A stretch of DNA of 64,000 bases from Ooceraea biroi (GCF_003672135.1 NC_039506.1:18942497-19006496); one strand, 5' to 3'; counted from the stretch's first letter, positions 23,534-36,440 are shown. The notes: a model not told the origin generated them from the sequence alone. Numbers and translations are program-made.

Positions 23534-25072
23534 ATGACGTCGATGTTTCGGAGAGGAACAATTTTCGCGACGTTTTTCCTGTCGTTGCTGGGTGGCGGGC
23601 TCGTGTGTGCCGCTCTCGTGACGCAGCATTGGGTCGAGGCGCGACCGTGGAGAACGCCGAATCCCCAGGAAAGCGCCGGCCGCGTACACTTCGGTCTGTT
23701 GCAAGGCAAAAAGGAACTGAACGTTGCTTACGGATGGAGGACGTATCACGTATCTGGTATGTCAGTCCTTCTCGCCTTTCTCTTTGTGTATGTACATAAC
23801 GCGGTTTACGTTTTGCTTGTAATCGTGAGATTCCTTGCGTGCTGGAACGGGATATCGCAGCCTCGAGTAGCATGCAAATCTATAATATATTAGGCGTGCA
23901 AATTAATGCTTCTTTTTTGAAAAAAAAAAAAAACAAAAAAAAACACCAAGCGCACGCGCGTGCGTATATAAAAAATGATCTGTGTACTTTTATATTTAAA
24001 AAATAATGCAATATTTTTCAGTTCCTCAAATGATCCGGCAAGATCCTTCGGTGATGTCGTGGGCTCTCTGGATCGGCACCTTAACAACGACCGCGGCTGC
24101 TCTCTTAGCGGCCGCTCTCGCCGCACTCTTAGCGGTTTTAAATACTGCCACTTCACCAAGGTCAAAGATTTTATCTATCCCGGGCGTATACTTTATAAAT
24201 ATATTGACGCGTAAGTATTTTCTAAAAAGATGTAAGAAATCTTTTCCTTTCATTAGCATTATCAAAATTCGAATTTTAATCTTAAGTCATTTTCACAGTC
24301 ATTTTCTTTCGTTTTTTTTGTTTACTTTGATTCGAGGGATTTAAAAAAATAAAAATATATAATCATGCTTTATAAGGATTTTATCGAAAATATCGATACA
24401 CCTACGTTTTATATGTACAATGCAGGGTACCTCACTGTTTAATTTATTTACTTTCAGTATTAATGTGCTTAGCAAGCACTTGCACTTGGTTGGCGCAGTA
24501 TTACACAAGACTGTATGCCAATGTGCTTCCGAAAGAGGATATCGACAATATGTGGACCAGCGAGGGCTCTGCTGAGCTCGGTTACTCATTTTGGTAAGAT
24601 GTCTTTTTATTAGAAGTAATTTTTTCTATTAAAGGAACCCATAAATTCTCACTTACAATCTTACTTAAAATCTTATGGTATTAGAAGAAAACAGGATATA
24701 TATATATATATCCTGTTTTCTTCTAATACCATAAGATTTTAAGTAAGATTTTGAAAACTCTGAAATTAATTCTGGAAGTTTTCCCATTTATATTTTTTAT
24801 ATATATATATATATATAAAATATAAATGGGAAAACTTCCAGAATTAATTTCAGAGTTTTCAAATTCTTTTCTCTCATTATCATGTCGTAAAATTTAAATT
24901 TAAGTAAATTGATATATGTTTCTCCCCATTTAGGCTCGTCGTTAGCGCTGGTGTTGTGCATCTTATCAGCATAGCGCTCGTCGGCTGGGGATCGGGTAAA
25001 AAGAAAGATGATTGTTTGGAACCAATACCGGCGCTTGAAGAAAAAACCGCCGCAGCGATAATGTTATATTAA
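23534..25072 (+). CDS. Clrn: Clarin family four-transmembrane protein
   Basis: Four exons join in phase: 23534-23756, 24022-24210, 24458-24593 and 24934-25072 (228 residues; human clarin-1 is 232). Clarins are tetraspan proteins related to claudins and tetraspanins; clarin-1 loss causes Usher syndrome 3 in humans and photoreceptor or hair-cell defects. Hydrophobic segments are seen at about residues 7-29 (GTIFATFFLSLLGGG), 85-115 (alanine/leucine-rich), 135-160, and 183-205 (VVSAGVVHLISIALVGW). The first extracellular loop has HFGLLQGKK, like the clarin GLFHG motif, and the protein ends in MLY like clarin-1. Exon 1 is preceded by an acceptor at 23487, so a 5' exon exists. The third intron contains two perfect hairpins. 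Confidence 0.8.
23890..23920 (+). repeat. Mariner-type TIR fragment, copy 2
   Basis: TTAGGCGTGCAAATTAATGC and a T-run resemble the terminal family at 17736, 31282 and 53624. It lies in the first clarin intron, just before an A-run and a GCGCGTGCG patch. Confidence 0.4.
24657..24750. repeat. Perfect hairpin with a TA-microsatellite core, first of a pair
   Basis: A 47 bp arm starting AATCTTACTTAAAATC is mirrored without mismatch around a central (TA)n. It lies in the third intron of clarin and touches the next hairpin directly. Confidence 0.9.
24751..24862. repeat. Perfect hairpin with a TA-microsatellite core, second of a pair
   Basis: A 112 bp palindrome starting TTGAAAACTCTGAAATTAAT and ending in its mirror, again with a (TA)n centre. 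It abuts the preceding hairpin but its arm sequence is unrelated. Confidence 0.9.
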
Positions 25073-27041
25073 ACGTTAGTATATAAATAACATTAACGTT
25101 CACGCGGACATTTAAATATTTCAATTACGCTGAAATGCAAAGGAATTCTGGAATTCAAATACGCCTGTATGAAAAATTCCCGAAGTCGCGAGTCAAGTGA
25201 GCGGAGATTAAACAGCGGTATGCTGCCAGATAGCGATATTCGTTCACGCAGATTTGTGCCTCGCACAGTTCCTAGATATCTGCCAAGTAATTTCTTGCCT
25301 AGGTATAATTTATTCGTGGCAAATATATCTACGGTCTGAGCATAGAATGTAAGTATGAGTATTTGATTGTGGAAGCGTGAGTCGCGCTAATAGAGAGCGA
25401 TTCTCGTCGCAACGAGTATGAATGCATGACGTACGAATCACGACAGAGTATTCGTATCGCAAACTTTTTTTAACTGATGTCGGATAGCTCGCTTTTGCAT
25501 CTCACTGATTTAAAGTAATTTTTGCTTTACGATTGTTCCATTATCATGATAATAGATCTTATAACGATCTATAAAAACGTGCAGATTTAAAAATAAGTTT
25601 AAATTAGTAAAAAGTTGAAACGTTATATATTATTACAATATTGCATAAGCGTATATATATAAATTAGATAACAGCATTACAATGGTATTATTATATAGTC
25701 CTGTTATAGATATGTGCATCAATTATATTAGATTATACTTTTTTTTACTAAATTCATGAAGAACACGTTTTACTTATGGTCGATTACGATTCAAGTTTCC
25801 ATACCTCTTACTTAATACCGCGTAAACGGATGAAATTGAGCATGGACAAATATTTTATTGTATGTAAGTTATATATATATTATATTTTCTTATTGATAAG
25901 ACCGCAATCTGAACAATTACTGTGTCCTTCGTTCAATGAATTTCTATCATTAGATAGTAGTATAAGTATTGATATACAGATTTATAAATTATATGTGCTA
26001 TTATATTCTAAATTTCCCATATTTCACAGTAAAAATCGTTTTTCTATATTTTATTAGTTTTTTTCCAAGGCGATTGTTTTGACTGGGCTTTTGCGAACGA
26101 CAATATATACTACGTATAATCCAAATAATTAAAGAAATATCTAATAAGTAAATGCGATGTCGTAAATTCCTAAACTACACGTGGAGCATATCGGAAAGTG
26201 TAAATACAATGAAAGAAAGCGCTTGCTCACGAAAAATGTATTTATTATTGTAACGAAATGTTATAATAAAGCGAATGAAATTACATTGTACATTGTCCTC
26301 GTGCGTGGTTCGTTTCTCTTCTTCCGTCCTTATACATACATACAAACATATTGTATATACATATGTATAAGCCAGTTTACTCCAATAACTCATGTATTAT
26401 ACAATCCTAAGTATATTACAAAAATCATTAGTAAGTTGTAAGTTCTATCATCGTCGGGAACCGTACATTTTGCTGCTGAGGAAACACGTGACAAAAGACG
26501 CGAGATAATGCAAAAGAATTTTACGAAGTAGTAGGACACGAGAGAATTTTATTGATACCTCCAGACCTTCTTTCAACTTTCGCCTTAATTAGATATTTCA
26601 AGTACACACGCACATAAACAGGTTCGTTCCTCCTGTTTTGCACAATGAAATCAACATACCTTGCCATCCTATACCTAAGCAAGCATGTATATATGTATAT
26701 ACGTATACATACATACATGCATGTATATATATATATATATATGTATATGTAACATTTTTATTGTTTTCTACAAAGCTTTATTTTTCTAGACAGAAGCAGA
26801 ACACGTCAGACAGAAGCACATAAATAATGGCTGTAATTAATTCGCGTAATACATGAGGAAGAGTCGCAACTCTCCACTGCTTCCCCGACGTGTCTCACTT
26901 TACTGTCTAGAGAGAGAATAAAGCCATTCACGAAACAATAAAAATTGATAGACTTCCGTTATCAGATAAAAAATCTATCTGCCTATAGTATGATCTGCTT
27001 CTACGTTAAACGATTATATGATTGGTTGTCAGTGTCAGATA
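25073..27041. other. Convergent 3' region between clarin (+) and eIF3a (-)
   Basis: This ~2 kb stretch should hold both 3' UTRs. A minus-strand AATAAA (TTTATT at 26777-26782) would suit eIF3a; plus-strand AATAAA near 26264 would suit clarin. A TA/CATA microsatellite lies at about 26690-26745. No coding exon recognised. Confidence 0.5.
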
Positions 27042-30000
27042 TTAGCGCCGACTAACTTTCGACCAGCCGTCATCTTCCAGTGGTCGCCTTCTATCATCAG
27101 GTCTAGGTGGAAGTCTGTCATCCTTACGATCATCTCGTCTGCGAAAAGAGAAAAAAAATGCGAAAATAAAAATCTTAGAGTAAAAAACTTTATCGAATGT
27201 TTGTAAAACTCGCGGAAAATTTGTTGCACATAATGCAATATTCGATTGCCGTCTGGGTACTCACTCGCGCTTGGGTGGCTCTTTTGGAGAGTCTTGAGGT
27301 TCACGTTTTCGCCAGTCCTGACTGATATTGCGTACTGGTTCGTCACGACGATAACCACGACGTTCACGTTCACGCGGCACATCACGTATCTGTAAAAGCA
27401 ATAAATAGAAATATTGCAAAATATTGTGATGAAAAAGATGTAATAAAATCAAGAAAATAAAACGAGTAAACATTGAAATGTAAAAATTGACATGGTCGTA
27501 ATACAAAAATAAATCTAAATAAATTAAGGAAATAATACAATTATGTAACATATTTGGACTGGGCAACACATTATTATGCACAAAAGGAATTTATTTTGCC
27601 GAGCCAGTGATCAGTGACTCCTGACGTGACGGCAGTCAAAGTGTACATTGTATTTAGACTGTGTACTTACTCCACGTCCATCTATTCCACGGTCGCGATC
27701 GCGGTCACGATCACCACCACGATCACGATCACGCTCACGGTCACGGTCACGGTCACGGTCTTCTCTTTTGTCAAAACCACGGTTTTCCAGTCTGTCTCGA
27801 TCTCTCATAGAATCATCTTTGTCATCGTCCTTCCTCCATTTCTCCATGTCCCGCATAGTATCCTTCTTCCATCTGTCCGTGTCGTCGCTTCTTCTCCATT
27901 TATCCATGTCCCGCCGGTTGCCTTCCGGTTCCCTCCTCTTCCATGAATTCGGCTCTTCGATTTTGTCGTCACGTTTTTTCCAACGTTCTGTTTCATTCTT
28001 GAACCCATCAGACTCCTTATCGGGATTACGTCTCCATGACGACTCTGTAATATAAATGAAAGTAATGAAAATTAAATCTCTTATCGAATTGTGTAAATGG
28101 AAAAAGTATCTATAAATAATAAGATAAAATAATAATAGAGAAGTATCTGAAAATAATAAGATAAAGTACTCACCGATTTTTGAACTATCGCGTTCACGTT
28201 CACGTTCGCGTTCACGATCACGATCACGATCACGATCGTGCTCTCTATCCGTACGTCGCCACGTTTCTTTGTCTCTCTGCCGTTCCTCCTCCAATTTACG
28301 TTCGATTTCGGCTTCCTTGGCTCTGGCGATTTCAGTTTGTTTCTTAAGCTTGGCCAAACGCTCGGCTTCCTTGGCCTCTTCCTCGGCTCGTCTGATTCTC
28401 TCTTCCTCCTCTCTCTTGGCTCTTTCTTCTTCGAGACGTTTCTTCTCCTCCTCCTGTTTGATGCGCAACTCCTCCTGCCGTCTTCGCTCAGCAGCCTCGG
28501 CGCGCTCCTTTTCCCACTTCGCTTTACGCTCGGCCTTGCGCTCCATCTTACGTTTCAATAATCGCTTGGCGCGCTCTTCGTTCAATAGCTTGAGAAACTC
28601 CTTCAGTTTCTCCAAATATATATTCTTACGTTCATCCAGAATCTTCGCCAGGAAACTGTCGTGATCGTCCTTCATTCGCGCCAGGCGTTCTTGAGTCGCA
28701 ACGGCTTCCTGCCGTTCCTCAATAGCAGCGGCGATCCGTTCGTCCTCCTGTTGATGCCAAAGCTGCTTAGCCTGTTGCATCCTCTCTTCCACAGCCTTCT
28801 CAAGCAATGGGATTTCCTCGAGCCGTTTGGCACGCTCCAAGTAATCGACCTTCTTCTCCTGGGATTTCAGCTTCTGTTGCATCTCCCTGCGCTCCTTTTG
28901 CAATTCCTCGGCTTCTCGCGCCGCGATCTGCTCCGCGTCGAGCTTCTTGATCTCGTCCTCGTCCAGCTTCTTCAGCACCTTCTGTCCGTGGCTGGTCTGC
29001 GAGATTTGTTGCATCTTTTCCTTGAGATGACGATCCTTGATCTGCTGAATCTCGCTCTGCTGGCGCTTTCTCTCGCGCTCCTCGCGCTCTTGCTCAAGTC
29101 GCTTCTGCTCGGCCAGCATCTGCTGCCGTTGCAGCTCCTCTTGTCGGCGCAACTCCTCCTCCTCGCGCACCGTGTTGATGTGCTCGATGTACTCCTTGCG
29201 CTCTTCGATGATCTTGTGTCGGCCCAGGATTCTCTGATGCTCCTTCATTTTAGTCTCGTGATAGTGCGCGACCATCGCGCTGCGCAGCTTCTCGCGCTCG
29301 AGCTTCTTCTTGTTGGGATTGATCACGTTGATCGCGCGGTGTAACACGGTCGCCATGTTCACCAGCTGGCAACGTATTTGCTCGGAGGGCATCGCTTGCA
29401 GCACCGGGCCGTCCGGATGGTCCTCCCGTTGGGCCTCCGAAAGGTCTACTCCGAAATGAATGCACGATTTGCCGTGGTCTATTCTGATCTGCATGTCGTT
29501 GTAGCGTACGCAGTCCACCAAGAGGCGTTCCAAGTGAAAATCAGTAGTGAACTGGGCCAGTTCCAGAAGCCTGGAGAACTGTATGGTCTGGTAGACCTGC
29601 GAGATCTGATGAACAAGGCGTACGAGCGTGACATCCTGCAAGGCTGGGATGTACTGAATCAGCGGGCTGTTCTCGTCCGCTTGCAACGTTTGAATAACGG
29701 AATCGACCCTGCTGCAGAGCTCCAATGGATGGAACTCCACCTCGAGCCACGAGTACAGCTCCTGCAGCTGCGGCGACGCAAGACTGACAACGTTCAAGCG
29801 CACGATGTCCTTCAACAGAGAGACACGCGTCGGCGGTTGCGAGAGCCCCAGAAGAGTCGCGAGTTTCTGTGCCTTCTCTAACGGGCTTTTGTCGGTTTCT
29901 ATGAAACGATCGAATTCGGGATGCGCGGACGGTAGCGGTATCGATAGCGTGGCCAACAAGACGCGATTCGCCATTCGCTGCTGCTCCTCCGAGGACATGT

Positions 30001-32472
30001 TCTTCTTCATCTCACGCGAGAGCTGCAGCAGCTTGAACAACGCGGCTGCGTGGAACAGATAGTTTCCAGCTTTCCAGAAAACCATGGCCAGCTTCTGGTA
30101 GTAATTAGCCATGGTTTTCGGCACGGGAAGCTTCTTCGACAGATTCATCATACCGTGCACGTCCTCCGACGATTTAAAAGCTTCCTGCCAGAGTTCCATC
30201 TGTATCGCGGAGTCCAACTGGTTCAATCGAGTCTCTAAATTCAGCTGTTGCGTCTCCGCCTTGTTCATGGAAACGTTCGACACAAGCGGCGGCAGTTTGC
30301 ATATCTCCTCGAGGTGCTTTCGCAGCTTCTCGCACAATTTACGAAATTCAGTCTTACGACTGTACTCGAGGCAAAACTGGAAGGCCATACGCGCGATGTC
30401 GTGATAGAGGGTCTCCACGTGCGCGTTGGTTCTGAGCAACTCCAGGCATTGGCAGTACGACTCCCACAAGAACTTCACCCACGGCGTCAAAATGGTACGG
30501 TCGCTCCTGTCCTGCGCGTCCTCTCCGCTGACAGCCGACAGGAGGATACTCTCGGGCGTGGCGAGATTGTCGAGATCGTCGATGTCGATCACGGCCTGCT
30601 GGCTCTGCTTACGCGCCGCGTTAGTCTTCTCCTCAGCCATTCTCAGGTAGCCGCGTATCACATTTTCCAAGCTGCCGACGTTGACAGACTGGAACATGTT
30701 TCTGTATTGGAACAGGCCCTCCTTCGCTATGTGCGACTTCTTCAGCTCCACACAGAGATCCAGGTATCGGAACATTATGGGCTCCAACACCGACTCCGAC
30801 CAGTTGTACGTCCATTTCTTATTGCGGAAGACTTCTTGCAATGTGTCTAACGCTCGGGCTGGCTTACCCACTTCAATGAACTCTGTTTGAAGAGAAAACG
30901 TGTTCCTTTTAGAGACGAAAATCAGATTGATTGATTTAAAAACAAGAAAACATTGAAGTAACAATAATACAATCCGAATCAAGTAATAAAAGAGATACAT
31001 CCATGTACAAGATACAATATAATTAAAACTAATTAAAGATATACAACCTGCATTCTTTTTAATTATCCCATAATATATCATAAACTCTTAATAATCTGAT
31101 TTTGTATAACAAGTTATAAGTTACAAGTTATAAGAATAATTGTGACAGTGTTCATGGTAAATCAGTCATACATGTACCGCACAGTTACTCTTTATGATAT
31201 GCAATTAAGATAAGAGATTTGCGAGCCACGATTTAAACGTAAACCTTGATTTATGAGTATTTCTATATGCGTACATAATACTAGGTGCGCAAATTAAGTC
31301 AGTACTTTTGAAGAGCCTTTGTTACAAAAAACTTCGAAATATTCATCGTCACTTTCTAATCTTTTCTCCATCTATCGGGTAGCTGACAATTCCCTCACGA
31401 AAAGAAAGAGGTAGATAAAGCCTCAATTTCTTCAACGAAAAATCATCGAATTAATTTGCACCTCTAATTACACGCATAACCTATACGATTCGTATTACGC
31501 GGATTCATACGAGGCGCAACATATCTCCTCCCTTCGAGTTATATGGGAGTTTACTGCAATATTTGCGTCCATAACAAAAATATACAATTAAAAATCGCAC
31601 ATAACAGCAAAAGTCTAAAAAAAGAAAGATTTGTTTTATAAGAACGTATTCACTGATCGACTCACTCGTTCATCTTATTTTAAATATCACACAAGTATTT
31701 CTGTGACTCTTATGTAATAAAATATAACTTCTAAAATACAAATTCTACAGTACTACAAACTACAATCCCGTTTATTTTGCGAGCGGAATTAATTAGTTTC
31801 GAGCACAAAAAAACGTACGTGCACAACGAAATATCGTAAAACTTCTCACATTTTCAAAGCTCAGCATAACGATGTACGATCTGTAGTTCAATCAAACGTG
31901 AAAATTCACTTCTGTCTTCTGCGGCACAGAAGTTCGCAGCAATATTGCGATATTCTTTTAATAATGTTGCCGCAAGTGTCTGTGCGGTAAGGTTCGCTTT
32001 ACGTGCGATCTTCGCGACAGTAATTACGCGCCCTTCCACGAGAATCCGACGAGCACATCGCCAACGATGCGGCGACGAGTGCGAATGCATATGGCATGGA
32101 AAAATGCGCATGCATGCGTGGAAAATCGTGAGATATCCAGAGAAAGAGAGAGAAAGAGAGGGGGGGGGAGGGAGGGAGAGAGAGAGGGAAGTAACGACAG
32201 GTTCACTGTACAGCAAAGTGATTAGCATGATTAACACTCGGCGAGCGAGATCACGAGCGAAGATGATCTCCCATTTCCCATGCAGCACGCATCTATCGCG
32301 AAGGTTGTCTCGTTTGGCGCTAAACTCCTGACGGACGGGCCCAAGTGGCCCCAAGTGCCCATCAGCCATGTCACGCCGTATGATACCCCGGGCACCAGGC
32401 GGAGTCACGCGTCCAGAACTCACCGTTTGCTCGTTTTAGGGCGTTCTCGGGCCGTTGTCCGTAACGCGCCAT
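27042..32472 (-). CDS. eIF3a: Eukaryotic translation initiation factor 3 subunit A
   Basis: Five exons join in phase: 32472-32424, 30882-28174, 28044-27671, 27389-27265 and 27138-27042 (1117 residues). eIF3a is the scaffold of eIF3, holding the PCI/MPN core on the 40S subunit. The tiny first exon encodes MARYGQRPENALKRAN, the family's start; the next begins EFIEVGKPARAL. Conserved blocks follow: AKEGLFQYRNM, SGEDAQDRSDR, LTPWVKFLWESY, LLATLSIPLP and the PCI helices near MPSEQIR. From about residue 560 a long charged coiled coil (ERAKRLEEIPLLEKA) runs into an RD/RE/W-rich tail and the conserved DDGWSKVSRR end. The tail is shorter than in vertebrates, without the long DDDRGPRRG array. The 1.5 kb first intron carries a MITE. 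Confidence 0.97.
31282..31466. mobile_element. Short mariner-like MITE in the first intron of eIF3a, copy 3 of the family
   Basis: Starts TAGGTGCGCAAATTAAGTC and ends GAATTAATTTGCACCTCTA, a diverged mirror of the start. It is 185 bp and noncoding. Related tips occur at 17736, 23890 and 53624. Confidence 0.65.
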
Positions 32473-32905
32473 GTTCCCGCGTCCCGCAATGGCGGCTACA
32501 CTTGCACCATAAAGACCAAAAGTAAGGTGAGGGATCTCGAGGGAGAATCTGAAGCGTCAAGGTAGGCAAAACGCGCGACAATACTCCGGGCAGGGAAACG
32601 CACAAAGTGGTACGAAGTGTCGACCGCGTGTACCGGATGAGAGTCATGGGAATGGAGCAACCACCGAAGACAAGATGGCTTCCCGTACTACGCTAGTGGG
32701 ACGAGTCACTCGCGAGCCGCTGCTCGAGACGACAAACCAAAAGCCATAAAATAAAACTTGTTTTCGCAGCTGGAATATTACGTACGATTAAATAAGTAAG
32801 AATTAAGAAAACTCGATCAGGATTATTTGGGTTGTGACGTATTTACAAGGTCCATATTCATCCATATTTAGAACGCACCGCAACGATAAAATCGCCTTCA
32901 ATGTA
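32473..32905. promoter_or_regulatory. eIF3a 5' UTR and promoter region
   Basis: The 32473-32740 part is CpG-rich, as expected for a housekeeping promoter on the minus strand, then turns AT-rich. No coding signal on the plus strand. Confidence 0.45.
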
Positions 32906-34239
32906 ACGTGTGTGAAGTTAGCCCCGCACTTTTTGAATTTCATCTTTTTCTTGATTGTGCTGAATTGTGCTACGTTTGTGCCATATTGTGCCGAAAACCG
33001 CAGTTCAATATCTCAAACCGTTTTCGAAAAAAAAAGAAAAAACGAAAAATTTGGTAGCCCCGCACTTTTCGAATTTTGCTGACTTTTTTTTATCAATCTC
33101 TTTCCATTTTACCTATTACTTTCGATAGTCGTTAATTTTTCTTGACTAGCATAATTCAGCACAATTTACTAAATTCGATTATGTACCATGGTTTGGACGG
33201 TATGGAGTTTTGCATTTTTCTATTCCTAAACCCTAAGTTCCTATCAGCGACTGTTTTGCAAAATCCAGTAATCTGACGAAATTGTGTCATTAGAAAAAGT
33301 TGTTGTGCTCGTCGATCGCAATCTGGTACAACCGAAAAAAATTCGAAAATGTCAAATTTTTATTTCGCCCTCACCATTTTTTGGATAACTTTGACTAATC
33401 TTCACGATAATCCACGCTTCTTATGCATGTGTTTCGTAGATTTTGAGTAGCACAATCCAGCACAACTCGCAGAATTCGATTATCGTTCGCCGTTCGTAAG
33501 TTATAAGAGTTTGAAATTTTCTATTCCTAAAAAACCGTTACACTTCAGTCCTAACTTTCTCTGTACTGCGATATCTAGCGGTCTGAGGAAATTTTGTCAC
33601 TTGAAAAAGTTGTTGTGCTACTCTAGCACAATCCGGCACAAGTGGAAAAAATTCGAAAATGTCAAATTTTTGATTCACCCCCACCCCTTTTTCATTAATA
33701 ATTATCGACTCTCAAATTAATTTCCGATTTTTATGCATGTCTCTCGTAGAGAATGAGTAGTACAACTCAGCACAACTCGCAGAAATTATATATTTGCCTT
33801 GCAATGTGATTTTATATGTTTTTTTAATCTATCTTTATGAATGTTTTTTATCGAAACGGAATGAAATATTCAAATTTTTCCAACGACACAACACGGCACA
33901 AGTCAACGCCAATTTGGAAAAAAATTTGAGCTTAATCGCGAAAAAGTGCGGGGCTACCAAATTTTTCATTTTATTTTTTTTTCGAAAACGGTTTGAGATA
34001 TTGACCTGCGGTTTGCGGCACAATACAGCACAAACGGAGCACAGTGCAGCACAATTAATGAAAATTCAAAATTCGAAAAGTGCGGGGCTACCAAATTTTT
34101 CGTTTTTTTCTTTTTTTTTGAAAACGGTTTGAGATATTGAACTGCGGTTTGCGGCACAATATGGCACAAACGTAGCACAATTCAGCACAATCAAGAAAAA
34201 GATGAAATTCAAAAAGTGCGGGGCTAACTTCACACACGT
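32906..34239. mobile_element. Mutator-like (MULE) nonautonomous element, 9 bp target duplication
   Basis: The 1334 bp element has terminal inverted repeats of about 170 bp starting ACGTGTGTGAAGTTAGCCCC. The flanks carry an exact 9 bp duplication, TTCAATGTA (32897-32905 and 34240-34248), the length made by Mutator-family transposases. The block with GCGGGGCTACCAAATTT appears twice in the right arm. The interior has a ~300 bp imperfect tandem repeat (33293-33380 resembles 33600-33690) and many GCACAA motifs. No transposase frame seen. Confidence 0.88.
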
Positions 34240-34796
34240 TTCAATGTAGCTTCTCAGCCAATCAAGTGGTTTTTAGCCACTTTTGGAGGCGCCTTACCGA
34301 TAAAACCGCGTTCTGAATATAGGTTCGTTGGCGTGTTTACTTTTGATGAGTTTTGGGACAGATACTCACGTTTGGCGGTAAGTATGCGATCCACTTAGCG
34401 TTACAAATGCTTCTTTTTTTTTAGGAAGCATTCGAGTCGCACCAAGATGCATGGAGGGAAACGAATTTTTGCAAATATTTTACAAAAACATTTGTTAAAT
34501 TTTTACAAACTTGTTTATATTACAAAATATTTTTGCTGAAGCATTTTGAGTTTAATTAGAGTACACGTGTTTATGCCATGGCTATTAATATTTTGACAAC
34601 TTATTAAGTAATTATACTGCCAAATGCAAAATAAACGAATCTTTAAATAATTGGCTTTTATACAGGAATATAAAAATAGGAATATGTGTATATAAAAATA
34701 CTGTACGCTGAAAATACGATCTGACACTCGGTACAATACAAATTCAAGTAGAGTTTAACGTTTCATAAAGGTCTCCTTGAAAAAGCTTAAAGGAAC
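34240..34796. other. RPA2 downstream region
   Basis: Holds the likely 3' UTR of RPA2 (minus strand). No coding exon, and no clear minus-strand AATAAA close to the stop codon. Confidence 0.4.
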
Positions 34797-35673
34797 TTAA
34801 GTAGCTTTAAAGAAATCTTCTGAACTGGTTGTATAAATATGTCCCTCGCACAGCAGAAAGTCCAATATGTCATCCAAGCGTGGAATCACGTGTTTAGGCG
34901 CTTGTGACAGAATGTCACGTTTCTCGATGCCACATTCAGCGTTTTTCGCCGAACGAACAATCTCCAGGACTGTCACTTGTTCGGACGACATGCCACTCAT
35001 CGTGTGATCCGACATTCCCTGAATTGCATTCCCTGCATTCCCTGCATTGTACTCTTCTGTAGGCTTGCCGGTGCTCAGTATGAAGTACGTAACTTCCAGA
35101 AAATGGTGCGTCAGCTCATTCAGATCTTCCAGGGGGTACATACGCAGGATCAACAGTTGTCGTTGATTGTTCTGATTACGCAGCAGCCCGTACACCCTCA
35201 CATACGCGTCCACCTGTGTGCAAGCGTTACTCTCCGTGGGATTCTTATCCGCTTCCAGCCACATGACAGCCGTGATGGTACCTGTAGATATGAAAATTAA
35301 CAAGATTTTCATTGCATTTCTTACACAAGCATGACCTCAGCTAGAAAACGCAGCAGAATCCCGCGGAACCTCTCGCGCGATTTTCTCTTCCGCACGAATT
35401 CACGCGAATAAATAAAGCACTACCTGTGTCATCCTGGATGCTGTAGGAGATCTTCGTGGTGTCTTGCTCGATACCTCGGACGACCCCGACGATCATCAAG
35501 GTGTTGATGGTTCTGCCAGCGATCTGTAGATCTCCCGTCGCGTCCGCAACATGCTTTATCAATACGGGAACGATGCTCTTGTCGTTAGTCTGCGTGCCCT
35601 TTCTCCCCGTGCCGGCGCTTTGCGTGTCGTCCAGGAATCCGCCGCCACCGCCCACGGAACTCTCATTCCACAT
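34797..35673 (-). CDS. RPA2: Replication protein A 32 kDa subunit
   Basis: Two exons: 35673-35424 and 35281-34797 (244 residues). RPA2 is the middle subunit of the single-strand DNA binding trimer used in replication and repair. The N-terminus has the glycine- and serine-rich flexible region (SSVGGGGGFLDD) that kinases modify. The OB fold spans about residues 35-155, with TINTLMIVGVVRGIE and the YSIQDDTG motif completed across the splice by TITAVMW. The C-terminal winged helix follows (about residues 180-244, VLEIVRSAK then LDDILDFLLCEGHIYTT). A small glycine/asparagine repeat (NAGNAGNA) sits in the linker. Its start codon faces NAA25 across about 770 bp. Confidence 0.96.
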
Positions 35674-36440
35674 GATCGCGAGTTAACGAAGAAACGCACC
35701 GCACCACGGTCAGCTACGGTTCAACCGGCGTACTACGTCACGTCGACGGAGGGCCAGAGCGGCCGAATTGCGCGCGAAACGACACTCGCGTTCGAACGCG
35801 GATTAGGTTAGGACGTCCGAACGCCTACGACGCCGTAGACTTCCGCCGGTCGTCGGGACGCACGTTTCGTTCGCATAAAATCGCTTCCCTCTTTCTTTCT
35901 CTTCGCGATTTGGAGATGCGGGATAGGTTATAGAGCGCGGAAAAATGCGAGCGGCAGAATTGAAGCACACGCGGGACGACCAATCATAATTGAGCATCTT
36001 TAGGAATTCCTCCGTGATTCGTAACGGCGAGCACGCACGGTAACGTTCTCGAGATAAGGGACAATTATTAGCGGAAAAATTGATTTCGAGGCGCAGGATT
36101 TCGCGAATAGGATAAAATTAATCAAGTAAAGCGCAAAATATACGTTACCGACTGCAAACGGATAATTTTTATTTCCTTCGTTTCTTTTCGTAAACACGGT
36201 TGCACGTGTTTCAGAGTGTACTTTTTGGCTCTCGATATTCCAGCGAGAGGTTCCTGCGCAGGTTAACGGCACGCGTCGACCACGAATATCCTCGCGCGAG
36301 CGATTCCGCGTAGAGAAGTGCGCGGCGCGGGACGTCGCGGATAATTCGAATCCGCCTTTAGCCGCCGAAGATGAGTCTGCGGGTTCGGGGTCCGTTCGCA
36401 TCTCCGGTTTGTTGATTTTGAGTTACCATAAAAAAGTGTC
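35674..36440. promoter_or_regulatory. Divergent promoter between RPA2 (-) and NAA25 (+)
   Basis: A 767 bp CpG-containing interval between opposed start codons. Open frames here (minus 36401-36000, minus 35997-35803) have no motif. Both neighbours are housekeeping genes, so a shared bidirectional promoter is the simplest reading. Confidence 0.6.

Noticed and set aside
27614..30890. Many long plus-strand open frames over eIF3a
   Set aside because: They are antisense shadows of the RD/RE-rich and coiled-coil coding exons; low stop density there comes from codon bias of the real gene.
31854..32423. 189-codon minus-strand frame between eIF3a exons 1 and 2
   Set aside because: It lies in the first intron just after the exon 1 donor, contains CT-rich low complexity, and has no family resemblance.
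33794..34132. 112-codon ORF inside the Mutator-like element
   Set aside because: It runs through the terminal repeat, phenylalanine-rich from T-runs, with no transposase motif.
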